DNA of 64,000 nucleotides from Aspidiotus rigidus (taxonomy: Eukaryota; Arthropoda; Insecta; Hemiptera; Diaspididae). The DNA lies in contig JAVHKY010000052.1 of assembly GCA_035079385.1 (NCBI GenBank), positions 3,844,001 to 3,908,000 on the forward strand. The letters run 5' to 3'. Under the pieces are notes generated by a model. It ran no database searches. It saw only the letters and a list, made by a program, of their open reading frames with translations, and was not told the DNA's origin. Position 1 is the stretch's first letter. Each line of letters opens with the position of its first letter. The translations under genes were made by a program, and so were the position numbers. Positions 50,171-62,271 of the stretch are shown here, piece after piece.

Positions 50171-50516
50171 ACGCTACAAGGGTTAGAAACTTGCTATTTC
50201 TTGATGAGTTTGACGTTAGCGACCTTTGCGAAGCGAGGGTTGATAAGTCATACGAATCAAGAAATAGGCGTTTCTAACCGTGTTGCGTATGAGATTTTTC
50301 TTCATTTACGAAATTAAGATCAAAAAGTAGACGACAAATGCGATCACAAGATAGATGATAGTTTGTAAATATTCCCTAGGTGCGAAATGAAAACAGAAAA
50401 AACTCCCTTGTAGCAAAACGAACATACGTTTACACACAGTCGCATCAGTTCATGCCGTTTTTTACCTCTATTAAGAGGGCGCTATGAGGCACTTTTTGAT
50501 CGTAAATGAAGAAAAA
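50171..50516. repeat. Two inverted-repeat pairs (small MITE-like structures)
   Basis: The region 50171-50205 (ACGCTACAAGGGTTAGAAAC, CTATTTCTTGAT) pairs imperfectly with 50256-50290. Bases 50295-50311 (TTTTTCTTCATTTACGA) pair perfectly with 50500-50516, and an adjacent ATCAAAAAGT/ACTTTTTGAT extends the second pair. Non-coding; no target duplications are clear. Confidence 0.55.
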
Positions 50517-50520
50517 CCCT

Positions 50521-53501
50521 TTTTCAATTTTTTAGACTTATCATGATTTCTTGTTGGGTGCAAGTCCATCTTTTTCTACAGATCGTACAAGAAAATCAAT
50601 TCCTCTCATACAAGGGACAGAGATTGAAATATTCTCTAATTTTCTCATATTTATAAAAATCAAAGATCAAAATTTTTCCCAGATTTTTCTGCAGAAGTCG
50701 ACAATAAAAATTTTGTGAGTACCAAAGTCCATCGTTTTTGCCAAACTCGAAATTTTCTTCGTCTTTACGCTTAGGAGTGAGAGGTGAAGATCATCGTATG
50801 CTACTGTTCGCAGGTGAAATTTAGAACATAGCTCGCGGGAGCAGTGGCGTAGATTAAAAGGGGGATATCAGGCACATACCACACTGCAATTTTTTTCTCG
50901 GTTTTTATTCTCTTTTTCGCTCCCTCTTTCGCGTGGATAAAGAAATAACGATATACTCGAAAAAAAATATCCCCCTCATTCGTAATTCATATCTATGCCA
51001 CTGAACGAGAGATGTGGTTTTTCAAGACGATCGGACTGGAACTGGGACGTAAACAGATATTCACAGGCAATCACTTCCGAATTCAGATGCAGCCCTTTAG
51101 TAAACAATCCGCTATAACTTCTGTCGGGAGAAAAAGAAAGTGGTGTAGCCTTGGAGAATCTTGTGTCCACATCCATCCAGATAACTTTGATTTCATTCAG
51201 TCATTTAGGGAAATGATTGAATGAAATGAAAGTTCTGCTTCAAATCCCTACAGAGCAGCGACAGACAGATTTCAAGTTTGAGAAACGTGTGACGTCATCC
51301 GGGTGTGATGTTATCAAGGAGTCAGAAAATATAGAAAAAGATTTGAAGAAACTACAATATTATTCTAATAATTAAAGGCGAAGAAGGAACAAAATTTTTT
51401 ACATCCTGAGTTCTCCGGAGCAGATTTTTTTTCCTCCGGATGTTAGTTTCAGACAAAAACATCCGGATATCGCCGGAGAGTTGCCTGTTTATCCTGATTT
51501 TTGGCAAAAAAGGTTCGTCGGGATGACAGTTTTAGTTGCAAATCTCTGGAGAAATCAGAAGCTCCGCCTCCATTCAATTCACCTCTAGTTCTAATTTTGT
51601 TAGAGGTTCTACCGTTATTGTAATATGACATTGTCTGGACGTGTTGTCATTAAGCAAAGAACCAAAAAATTTTGTTTCAACCATTATTTAAAGAAAGGGG
51701 TGACGTCATCAGGACGTGTCTAACGTCATCAGAATGTGGAGTCACTACTGAACTCAAAGATTTCGAGTCTCAAGCGATGCATAGGAACAGAACTTGGTAA
51801 AATATCATCTCAAAAATAAAGGAGAGGTAGTTAGCTCATTGATTTGAAGGTTTTGAAAAAAGAGAGGAAGACAGTCTTAAAAAGTCTGTATTAAAAAACA
51901 GAGAAGAGACCTGGTTGAGCCATTGAACTTGATGAGACCAGAGATCACAATTTCTCTGCTGATGTCATGATTCGGAAGGTTTCTTTTTCTCCGTGAACGA
52001 AAAATAGGGAGGGGTGAATGATGAAGAAAAAGTAGAACACAAGAGCCGGTATAATAGAGGTTTACCACCGTAATGTAAATAAAATTCAATACAATTCCAC
52101 GTTAAAGACCCGTCAGATACCTCTAAAAGAGTTTTTTGCTCTTGCCTCTTAATCCTCTCTCGTAATCCTTGCCCATAACCGAGAAAAATATGTTTACTTT
52201 CCACATATTTTATAAACTCGAGACCGTTTAGATAAGCCTGAAATCGAGTTACATTTGAAAATAACGAAACAAGGGAGACTGCAAGGTGTAATGCGCTTTT
52301 TAATGCGAGGGTATCGCCAGTCGAGCACTGCTGCGTAAGATGATTCGAAGCTCGCGAGGAGTAATAATTAGAAAGAGCTATAACACCTAGGAAACACTCT
52401 TCTCCATTACACTCATGAGGTCTTGTGTACTTTGTAAGATTGCCTAGCAAAACGGGTCCGAAAATGAGGCAAGTTCACCGTGCTGTTGGAATAGCATTCT
52501 CGAGGCAACATTAGCGACGTGAAATATGAAAATGACTTTCAGCGGGAAAATGCGTAAGGGGTTAACGTATATACCGACTGCAATACCAACTTAATGATTG
52601 CTATGTCCTCTATTAACAGACGTTGTTTTCATACGTACACTATATTAATCGCCCTTCGGTGTTTTTGTTCGCGCAGTCGTAGTCATCTTTGCTTCAATGC
52701 TCATTCTCAAATAACGACAAAAGGTTTTATTTAATTATAAAAAATGCCACAGAAGACGAGTGACAAAGAAAGGAAAATGGAGGAAAAATGAGAAAAAGAA
52801 ACAAAGAGGAAAAAGAGAGATCGATGAGGTGTACAAAAAGAAAAAAGCTTCTGTAATTGGAAATTTTCCGCGAACAACGAATTCACGTTTTTTAATGAAA
52901 TTTTTCGCAACGAATTAACCGTATTGCTGCGCTCGTCGTTTCTCGCTATTTGACGAAGTCTTTAAATCGACTTTGACGATTATCAGTCGTCCTTCCCAAC
53001 CTCCGTTATCGTATAAAAATTTTCATTCTTGAATGAAAAACCTGTTGTTGCAGCAGAAGAAGAAATCTTTTTAAATTGATTTGCATAAAACTTTTCTCTG
53101 ACAGTACTGCAGGGCGCAGTGTCGACATTTATTTGGATCGATGTAGAGCCCGTGGCAAAATAAACTCCTGTTGATTTCACAACTTTTGTATATCTTATTA
53201 TTAATGGCAGGTTCACATGTTTGATTCTGTGTACGACTCTCTAAAATTGAAGCTGTGAAATATTTTGTGTTAGAACTTTTGTAAATCTCGAGAGTGCATG
53301 ACGTTTAGGACGTCCAAATTTCTAGATATCAATCAAATAATGGGCCTATTTGAAATGATTTGGCTCATTTTTATGTTTTTGAGGAACCACTGTACTCACG
53401 TATGGGATGCCGAAGTCTGGCAAATAGTATCCGCCAGCTCGCAGGGGACCAAAGTAAACCTGGATCGAAAAATACTAACGACTATAGAGAAAAAAATTAC
53501 G
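50521..53501. other. No gene supported
   Basis: Unrecognised sequence. 51400-51560 is unusual for repeated TCCGGA/CTCCGGAG words. TGACGTCA-type palindromes occur near 51290 and 51700. A 161-codon reverse-strand frame at 51965-52450 has no motif and is treated as chance. Confidence 0.45.
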
Positions 53502-53559
53502 AAAGCCGCAGAATAAAATGAGTCGAAAGCGCTTTCGACTCATTTTATGCTGCGGCTTT
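53502..53559. repeat. 29-bp palindrome without loop
   Basis: 53502-53530 and 53531-53559 are reverse complements with one mismatch; the centre is GTCGAAAGC|GCTTTCGAC. No loop and no coding content. Confidence 0.9.
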
Positions 53560-55400
53560 AGTAGTTCTTTACTCTTGGTATTTTTCGGTATTTTGGGTCG
53601 TAACCTGGAGAATCGCATCCACTCGGTGAGCTCGAGTATTGGGTACATATTTGAATGATACTAACGCGGACAAAATTAGTAGTCTTAAACCAAAAAAAAA
53701 GTCCTTATCTGTTGCTTCATAGCTTATTTCCTTCTTCAACGCCCTCCTTTTAGTTTGTAATTTATTCTGGAATTTGGAAAGGGCAATTCTTCTAGGTCTC
53801 AATACTGCTATAAAGCTCTACAGTCAGAATTTTTCCAAGTCTCAAGGTTGCTGAATGCCATGCAGCGGACATTTTTCTGACCAACCTTCCCAGAAAACGG
53901 CTTTCACTCGTATTTGTCTACGTACTCGTTATCCGGAGGTCCTAAAGGTGCCGTGATAAATCTTCCGAACGTTTTCAGAGAGGGGAGGCTGCAATGTTAA
54001 TCGTACTACGAATGTATGATGATGGAATACTTACAAGTGTGAAGAAGCAATTTACATATTAATCTCGGACTTTATTCCAGACTTATACAAGGTACAAAAT
54101 TTGATTTTCCGGAAAGATTCTTTAGTAGCTGAAAGGGATCGCAGCCAATTTCATCTTCATTGTGGGACTGTCTAATGATTTTAAACCATATTTTATGATT
54201 CTACTTTTAATCTTATCGAGAATTGGCCCCAATCTGACCCACCAACGCTTTAAAATACAAGTACTCGGCCTGACTTTGTGGCTCATTGTCCAATTTTTCT
54301 GCCAGTTTGATCCTTCATTCTTTTTAAGGATGAAGATGAGGGCTTCGGTTGTGGAGATTAAACTGCTCAGCCGTGGCAAGATGTACGTTGAAACTTTAGG
54401 ATACTATAGTATGAGGGTCCGAATCCACATATATTTGAAAATGCAAGGGTTGTGATACTGTCAACAATGTGGGACACTCCCTATCTGGAGATGGTTTTCT
54501 CTGGAGGTATGTTTCGTAAAATAGTTTTGTAGTTCAGAACTTTCAGAGAAGATTGAGAAATATCCCGTTGTTCTTTCTGCCAACAAGTATCCAACTTCTT
54601 GCGAAACCAAACGGATAGAGAACTTACCCATATATCCTGCGTGTATTATTAAATACTGCTTTTTAGCTATCTCACAGTCGACTTTGGTATTGGAGACTTG
54701 TGAATTCACAATTTGCACATCATATAAAAAGATACCCGTATCGAGGAATGCTGACAGTCACCCTGAAGGTCTGTATGGCACGGGATCCTCCATGCGACGT
54801 TTGTCTGGAACAACAATAAGATAGTTCCGGCGTTTGATAAAATAATATTACCTTTCTTTATAGCCGTCTCTTGTACGAGTAGAATAAACTTTACGTAGGC
54901 TATATAGAAGGCGAGATTACCGAGTGGAGTGGCGCTTTGCCGGTTACTTTCACGCGCGTCATCTAGTGCTCTTTGAGACCAGTTATAATAACCGATATAG
55001 AATATTGCGTTCGGCCGTGAAACAATTCTCTCGGGAGCGTTTTCCTTTATGGATACTCAACACACAGCGTTCATTATAATTAGTAATATTTGAACAGTTA
55101 AAATGCTTAACTCGTTCACGTCTTCGGTAGTTTGGCGTCGTTTTACATAATATCGATTACGGTTCTCTGTATCGTATCGAAATAGATTGTACGTCATGAT
55201 ACTCAGAAAAGAACATTACAAATATTAAAGTCGAGTGTGGTATTTTAAGCTCGACCCTACAATATAATGGTAAGTGAGACGAGTTTTTCTTGCAACTAAT
55301 AGGTGTGCGAGGCTTTTTGGAATTATGTTCGGTGTTCGGAATTCGTCGTTGATGGTGCAGTAATATTTTAGGAGCCAAAATTAAGACTCGGCTCAGTGAT

Positions 55401-55444
55401 CGTCGTCGTCGTCGTTGTCGTCGTTGTCGTCGTTGTCGTCGTCG
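55401..55444. repeat. Trinucleotide tract CGT/TGT
   Basis: About 14 units of CGT with three interspersed TGT units. The Arg/Gln-rich reverse frame across it is probably not coding. Confidence 0.9.
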
Positions 55445-56736
55445 GATGAAAATCAACCGCTCATAAAGTTTAAAAGAATGGACCCGGCATTTGGCTGTTC
55501 TTGCTATCATTTTAGTTTACCCAAACGACCTTACGCTAGTATAAATTACAGAATAAGATTATTACAGACAAAGAGAAGTTAGGCATGAGAAGTCGCTGAA
55601 ATTCGACTGTTTTCCTCCCGAATACCATATTTTTATATTTATAAAATTTTTATAAATTAATCTTCGTCATATAAATATGAATAAAAATTGAAATGAAATT
55701 ATAGATGTTGAATTTTTATGAAATAATGGAAATATTTAACCATAACGTAAATTATAATAAATTATACATGAATTTATAAATATGTCAATCGAATAATAAA
55801 AATAAATTATTGACATAAGAAATTCAACTAGGAAAAATGATAGTCCAATGTTACTTGAAGCTTGTACTCAGAGATTATGTTCCTTTAAATTCGAGTAATA
55901 GATTAAGACCCGTACTAGATTTATGTGAAATTGGAGAAGCAGTCTGAAATTTTATCCAGTAACTTACAAGGATAAGACAGGTGCTTGGAAGGGTGTTGAG
56001 AGAATTTAAGACTCGACTCTTGAGTATGTATAATATTCTGATGAAAAGAATACCGAAAGATTTATGGCTGAATATAAGGGCGAAAAATGTTCGGTAGGTT
56101 TTTCTGATCAACTTTGAAACTTTGACGGAGAAAAGGGACAATGGGATATACCGTGTTTTGGAAGATGTAATTAAAGGTCCACCGTGAAAATTTGCACATT
56201 TGAAAGGTGTCAGAAAAAACTGTGGTCAGTAAAAATCGATAGCTTCCATTCGCGTATCCCAACGACTGTAAAAACGCTAGTGTACTTGACAAAAATATGA
56301 ACCTGCGGTTGTCAGTATTGATCAATATCGTATTATTCAATATCTTCAGTTAAAATACCTTCCTGTTGAAGACGAAGTTGGACTGCTCTGTTCTATTCAT
56401 ATTCTTCTCTTCATCATTGATCATTTTTCCATTGTTGCGAACATAAAAACAATACAGAATCGCTCTCGTCTTTAGTTCGGACTAAATTTGAAAATTGAAA
56501 CAAATTGTTCATGTAAAGTTGGAAAAGGTAAAATGTGGCGTTTTGATGAAAATTGAACAGTATGTTGCATCTGGACACTTTTCATAATACTCATGTAGGA
56601 CCCCAGTAAAGATTTTGTGTCCCTTCTGAAGCACTTGGGAAAAACTATCAGCGTTTTTCTCTCTTGAAGCCCGATTTGATTCCCTTGTATCCCAATTGAA
56701 TACCTCGTTGTTTCTCCTAGAGGCCCCTGTTAGAGA

Positions 56737-56776
56737 GGGAATCAACAAGGTTTTATCCGGGGCCTTGTTGATTCCC
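56737..56776. repeat. 14-bp perfect hairpin
   Basis: GGGAATCAACAAGG pairs with CCTTGTTGATTCCC around a 12-base loop. A further GTTGATTC copy follows near 56810, so the word is locally repeated. Confidence 0.85.
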
Positions 56777-57642
56777 TAGGACTGAAGAGTGAAGCCCTAG
56801 ACGAAGCCCTGTTGATTCACGCTTCCGATGTGGGCGTCAAAGTTTTTCCCAAGCTTCAACAGGGAACAATGTTTACCGGGACCTAATTCTTCATTTATTG
56901 ATAGGAATAACTTTGAGTACGAACTGGGGAGAAAATTCAAGGAGCTATCTGCACCAAATTACCGCCAAAAAGGGGTAATCGAGGAAGTTCTACGTTGAAG
57001 TACTTCTACAATTCTGTTCCAATCTCAAAGTCTTGCCACTAACCAGTGAGAAAACAGCAAACAAAGTATGTTTGGCCGATGGATGTATCAGGAGAACCTC
57101 TCGAATCAAAAGTATTATTTATAAATTAGGTGGAGTGTGTTAGTTGTGTTGTTTATAATTATTTAGGACCGACGAGTGGATCTCATGATGTTCTCCGCTG
57201 GCCAAGGGGCAATGTGAGCAGATGATATCGCATTACTGAATTACAATTATTCCTAATTCAATGATTAAAGAAGCTGAGGGTGGTTAAAATACTATGAGGA
57301 TAATAAATAATCATTCATTAGATTGCTTACCTCGCCAAAAGATACTGAAATGGGTGTTTACACAGTTCAACAAAGTCGAGAATGGAATTCCAGTCAACGT
57401 TTTTGGATCACAAGATTTATTTGTTTCTATTTTGCCAACACCTACGTCTTAGCCGCTGATTTAAAACGTATGTGTATCTATGAGAGGCCTCTAAAAATAT
57501 GAAGGCTCAATTCAAGTCCAGTATACCGTATGTGAAGCCAACTAGCCTTTGGAGGTACGAGCAATTAGGTTAGAATAAGTCTAGTGGACATTAGTGCTAA
57601 GCCTTCATTAGAGCTGGCCTAATATACAGATTTGGAAAAAAA

Positions 57643-58420
57643 CGACAGCTTCCTTAACGACGTTAAACGAGGATCGCAGGGAACCTGTTCCCTGAGTCAA
57701 ACTGGTTTTGGTATTGAGAATTCAAGGATGCCTAGACCTAGGATAAAACTAATATAAAGGAGGCCTAGACCTACTATAAGCCTGACGTCATCAGTGACCT
57801 TCACCTATTTTAGGGACTTCAAAATATATAGCTCGAGAGTGGAAATTTTTCCAAGTTTTTCGCCGGATGGCGCACGGCGAATTTCTCAAAAAATATTAGA
57901 TGCCATTGCAGTTCGAGAGTCGAAATTTACACCGTGCGCCGTCCGGCGAAAAACTTAGAAAATGTTGACTCCTATCATATATAGCTCGAGAATCTCCAAG
58001 TCTTCCTCATATCATATGTAGCTCGAGAGTCGAAATTTCAACAGAGAACCTGTTCTATGAGGGGCTTTTTGAGAAATTTGCCGTGCGCCGTCCGCCGTCC
58101 AACAAAAAATTTGGAAAAATTTTGACTCTCGAGAGTCGAAATTATTTCAAGTCCCCCTCCTATCATATATAGGCATAGCATATATCTCGAGAGTCCAAAT
58201 TTTTCGAAGTCCCCTTTCTATCATAAATAGCTCGAGAGTCAGGAAAAATTTAGATAACCTCGAATTGTATTATACTAGGCTTAAGATCTAGGGCTAGGCC
58301 TTTTTTATACTAGCTTCATGCTGAGTCTAGACTTCCTTGAATTCTCAATACCAAATTCAATTTGACTCATAAAACAGGTTCTCTGCGTTCCTCGTTTAAC
58401 TTCGTTAAGGAAGCCGTCTT
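57643..58420. mobile_element. Non-autonomous element with 85-bp terminal inverted repeats
   Basis: 57643-57727 is mirrored at 58335-58420 with few substitutions: CGACAGCTTCCTTAACGACG, AAACGAGGATCGCAGGGAAC, GTCAAA and TTTGGTATTGAGAATTCAAG. The interior contains CGCCGGATGGCGCACGGCGA and GCCGTGCGCCGTCCGCCGTC in opposite orientations, plus several GAGAGTCGAAATTT and CCTCCTATCATATATAG units (the 45-bp array seen at 43.9 kb). There is no coding sequence. The right terminus is nearly identical to 44192-44275, so this is a defined repeat family and this copy has both ends. Confidence 0.7.
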
Positions 58421-59010
58421 TCCAAGTCCTCCCCCCCTCTCCATGACGTCATCAACCTCGGGCCACTCGCACTCGCGGACAAAAATTTCCTGAAAGTACC
58501 CCTAATGAACGGGTTCGCGGATTTCCCACTAAAAAAAGAAACATAGAACAGGTTCTCTGTTGAAATTTCGGCCTCCAAGCTCTATTAACTTGAGCCTAAT
58601 ATGCAATACCCTTATAAAAAGGGGTTAACCCTTCCCCTTTCCCAATTCCGAAACGCTAGTATAAAGCTAGGCTTTTCCCTAAGGCCGGATTCCTGAATTT
58701 GCGTCTGTACGGCTCTGACCTCTCCTTATATACTATAGCTAGGATATTCTAGACCTGTATTATATACAGTATACAGAACTTGGAGTAGGCTAAAAAAGGG
58801 GGGCCTCACATACAGTGTACTAGACTTAAACTAGGCTATTTGTTGAGAAGCTATTCTATGAAATTTTACGAGGTATCCACCGCGAGTGAGCTTCTTAGAG
58901 CTAATCAGCTTAGCTTCCACTATACTCTGAGAGCTAGTTAATCTAACTAATAGTATTCTAGATTAAGAAGGGGGCGAACGAGCGGAGCAAGTGAGCCTCT
59001 CGAAGCTATC
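58421..59010. repeat. Repeat-family tail with CTAG motifs and CGAACGAGCGGAGC
   Basis: It contains AACAGGTTCTCTGTTG near 58547, scattered CTAGTATAAAG, TATACTATAGCTAGG and TAGGCT words, and GGGGGCGAACGAGCGGAGCA at 58970 followed by AGTGAGCCTC. The same phrases lie at 22.9-23.2 kb and 43.8-44.6 kb. Confidence 0.55.
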
Positions 59011-60581
59011 TTGGGATGGAATTTGCATAGAATGTGGTGATAAGAGCGTGAATACAATTTATGAGTTGATGAAAAGAAGAGCGGCCGGAGATATCATTAA
59101 GTAATGCCGAGAATCGGAGATGATATGAATTGAGCCACTCAACTCAATAATACATCTTCTCCGTAGATTAAGGGCAGACGGCTTATTTTAATATCAGGCT
59201 TCGTTTGTGTAGAGTACGAATAAGCCGTTAGCTTCTACAAATATTGAATTGTACTTTCCGTACTGATCAATACCGTAGCGTATTCAAAAATAATAATAGT
59301 GATGGCAGTGGTATATTTTCCACTTTCGTTTATTTCGTTTAAAGTAAATTACCTCGTTTTCAAAAAATGTGAATTTTTTTATAAAGGACTCTTTTACATT
59401 CTTTTTGTTTTATAGCATGTCTTATTATATTTTATCGATGTAATTGGGAATTTTTCCCAGCTAATTTCCATCAAGGTATGCGGTGACGTATTTTGCATTC
59501 ATTTTTGCTGGAGGGACTTCAAGTGACACACTGGAAAACTCAATTACTGTCGATGTACATTGCTCTCGGACCAAACGTGCTTGAAAAGTGGCGTCGGCGG
59601 CGGCTTTCTATTTCAAGTTTCACCGAATTCAATGAATCGTCATTACTTGTTCGTGAATTCAAGAGTATTATTAGGTGCATTCATAATTCGACGCAAGTTG
59701 CATTCGTCTGGCGTACAAACAAATCGCCGGTATTCGGATTGACGCGTGTGATTTTAAAACTTCAGTCTCCCTTTTCAACAGTAAATTCACCGCTCTCGAG
59801 AATTCGCGTGCAAAAAGCGAAAAAAGACATAGGACAACGCGACAACAAAGAAGAGGCTGTTTGTTCCTCTCCAACATACACACCATCCTCGTCATTATCG
59901 TTGGCTCCTTTTTTTCCCTGATGAAGAAAAATTTTATAGCGTTTTCGAGAGGCAAATTGACTGTATCAAGTGGAAACTCAAGTATGGGCATTCTCCTCTC
60001 TTGCTCTGTGCACCCGATATCTTTGTATGGAAAAAACCTTCGGTGACTCACTCATGTACTTTGTTGAAGAAAAAACGAATTTCGAAAGAAAAAAAAATAA
60101 AAACAGGCGAGGACGTTTCCAGTTTTGTTCAAGAGGATCGCGGAATCGAACGCACAATTAACCATCGTAGTGATGATGCAGAGAGGGAGAGAAAGAAGAA
60201 AAAATATGGTATTGGACGCAAAATGAACAGTAGCTGAAGCTGATACTCTTACAAACAAGTAGAATCGTTTTTCAACCCAGGGAATGAGGCAAAATGAATA
60301 AAATATTTATATTGTCGCTCATTGGCTTATAGAGTTTTTCAAATAATATATTTTCTCGATAAAATGTCAGAAATGATGATACAAAATGTACTTGTAGCAC
60401 GTATTTTCTTGATGGTGTAAGTTGATAATTCAATCAATAACTAGCATGCTGCAATGAGCACGAGGAAAAAACATACTGCGTGGAAATATAACGGTACTGT
60501 TTAATTCCCCCGCCCCCTCCAAAAAAAACGACATTTTTTTCCCCCGACAAGCGAAATAATTAATCATTATTATCACTTCAC
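59011..60581. other. No gene supported
   Basis: Unrecognised sequence. A 142-codon forward frame at 59493-59921 has no domain or splice context. Confidence 0.45.
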
Positions 60582-60775
60582 ATGTATGTAGGTAGAAATC
60601 GTCGCGATAATTGAGCACTATCACGGATGGAGGTAGCGTTGGCTGCGTCTCAGCTAACTTCTTAGTGTCTTCGAATACAACCTGTGCCTGTACATCATCA
60701 CGGTCTGGAGGATGCGAGTGCTTCGAAGTAGTCAGGTCCAAATCCAACAGAGATCGAATCCAATGACTAAGTGCC
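60582..60775 (-). CDS. Candidate internal exon of an unrecognised gene
   Basis: On the reverse strand an acceptor-like TGTAACATTGTAG precedes a 194-nt open stretch that stops being open only upstream of the acceptor. The peptide begins ALSHWIRSLLDLDLTTSKHS, continues DDVQAQVVFEDTKKLAETQP and ends VIVLNYRDDFYLHT. A donor-like GTGAAGTG follows at 60581. Composition is coding-like: GAC, CTG, CAG and GTG codons in an AT-rich setting. It lies just downstream of the RTE-like element in the same orientation, so it could be a host exon or part of another element's open frame. No homology was recognised. Confidence 0.35.
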
Positions 60776-61145
60776 CTACAATGTTACAGCCCGGACGAGA
60801 CGTTCGTCAGCCCTCAACTTTTGACAGTCTCAGTACACACGGGCGCCTCTCCACCTGACATACATGAAACCGTCTATTATCAATTTCGTTCCAACTACTT
60901 ATATCAACCATTTCACATTTCTTCTTCTTCTTTCGCTGCCATAATCAATCGAGCGTTGGCGATTTATCTTTGTCGATCCCTTGTATACGCTTCTCGGGGC
61001 TACGTGATGATGCGCAGCGCTCGTTGATCCGCTGCTCTGCATAGATCGCTTATGCTCTGAAGACCTGTCCAATGCCTGATGTTGCAGAGCCATAATAAGG
61101 ACTTGCGTCCTATTCCACGCTTTCCCTCGATTTTTCCCTCCATGA

Positions 61146-61984
61146 TCAGCCGTTTTCACCCCTTATGATGTGGCCTAAATAGCCGACCTTCCGCTGTTTG
61201 ACGTAGGAGAAGAGCAATCTTTCCATGCCGGCCTTTTCCAAGACTGCCGCGTTGGTCATTTTTAGCGTCCATGAGATCTTCAGCGTACGCCGTAAGGTCC
61301 ACATCTCGAAGGCCTCTAAGCGATTTATTGACTCCGCTTTGAATGTCCAAGTTTCCACTCCGTACAATAAGACTGACCAAACGTACTCGTAGCATCTTAC
61401 AAATCTGTACCGAATTGATATATCTAGATTACAATCGCATAGTATTTTCCTATATTTCAAGAAGGCTTGCTTGGCTTGCGCAATTCTGGTTTTCACTTCA
61501 ATTTGGGGGTCCCATCTGCTGTTGACCATTGTACCGAAGTATTTGAATTGCATGACTCTTTCAATGCGATTACCGTCTACTTATATGCAAATGGGGGGAG
61601 GATGTCTCTGCTCACAACCAGCAGTTTTGTTTTATCACCATTTATTCTTAGGCCAGCTGCTCTTCCTATCTTGTTCAAAACATTCAGGAGGAGTTGTTCT
61701 AGGTGTAAAAAATGTTTGAACAGGTAGGTATAACTAGTGAAATATTCAAGTTGGCCAGAGAATAACAGAGACAGACAACGCGAATGCTAGACATGAAAAT
61801 CCGTGCCTGTCGTGTAATCCACTATTTCACGATGGAATGGGTTTTACAATGACACATATTCACAGAACATACAATCACCGATTTATCACTTGGGCACCCC
61901 GTGAGTATCACAGTGTCATCGACATACCGTATGTTGTTAATTGCCCGTCCGTTTACTTTGATTCCACATTCTATTCCATTCACG
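61146..61984 (-). pseudogene. RTE-like reverse transcriptase motif C, thumb and C-terminal region
   Basis: From the MITE inward: NGIECGIKVNGRAINNI, then RYVDDTVILTG (motif C, both aspartates). After frame changes come LLLNVLNKIGRAAGLRINGD and KTKLLVVSRD. From 61553 a frame of 135 codons gives QFKYFGTMVNSRW, IEVKTRIAQAKQAFLKYRKI, LLYGVETWTFKAESINRLEA, FEMWTLRRTLKISW and VGYLGHIIRG. Below 61146 it continues, with one frame change, as MEGKIEGKRGIGRK and RHWTGLQSISDLCRAA. This is the typical RTE C-terminal order: FxYLGxxV, RIxxAxxxF, LLYGxExWT, GHIxR, GKIEGKRGRGR. Frameshifts show it is inactive. Confidence 0.85.
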
Positions 61985-62271
61985 CACAGCCTACTTTAAT
62001 TACAAGCCGGAGTGGTGATTTACTTGACAACAGCGCAGTAGGTGAAACATAACACAGGCGTACATGGGAGTTGGACAAAATATTGAAAATATCCAGAAAA
62101 ATATAGATTTTCATAAAAAATTCGAGAGAATGAAAGTTGTTGCCCTTAAAATTTTATAGCTAAAAGGATTGACTTGAACTTTTCGCGAGAGAGGCATTTC
62201 ACATGTAAAATTTTCACTTACTGCGCAGTTGCCGGTTTTACTATTCCGGCCTGTAATTGAAGTTGGCTGTG
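61985..62271. mobile_element. 287-bp MITE inserted in the reverse transcriptase
   Basis: The ends CACAGCCTACTTTAATTACA (61985) and TGTAATTGAAGTTGGCTGTG (to 62271) are inverted repeats. They run inward about 65 bp through CAAGCCGG and GCGCAGTAGGTGAAA against TTTCACTTACTGCGC and CCGGCCTG. The interior is AT-rich and non-coding. Reverse transcriptase similarity stops on one side and resumes on the other, which fixes the insertion. No target duplication could be defined with certainty. Confidence 0.75.

Larger units (their letters stand above)
53560..57642. other. No gene supported; contains a CGT/TGT trinucleotide tract and a hairpin
   Basis: 55401-55444 is a (CGT)n/(TGT) mixed trinucleotide tract. 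55640-55820 is AT-rich. The hairpin at 56737-56776 is listed separately. No coding sequence was recognised. Confidence 0.5.

Noticed and set aside
51965..52450. 161-codon reverse-strand frame
   Set aside because: No recognisable domain, no splice context and irregular composition. A frame of this length is plausible by chance in 64 kb on two strands.
59493..59921. 142-codon forward frame
   Set aside because: No motif or splice sites, with an overlapping reverse frame of similar length. Treated as chance.
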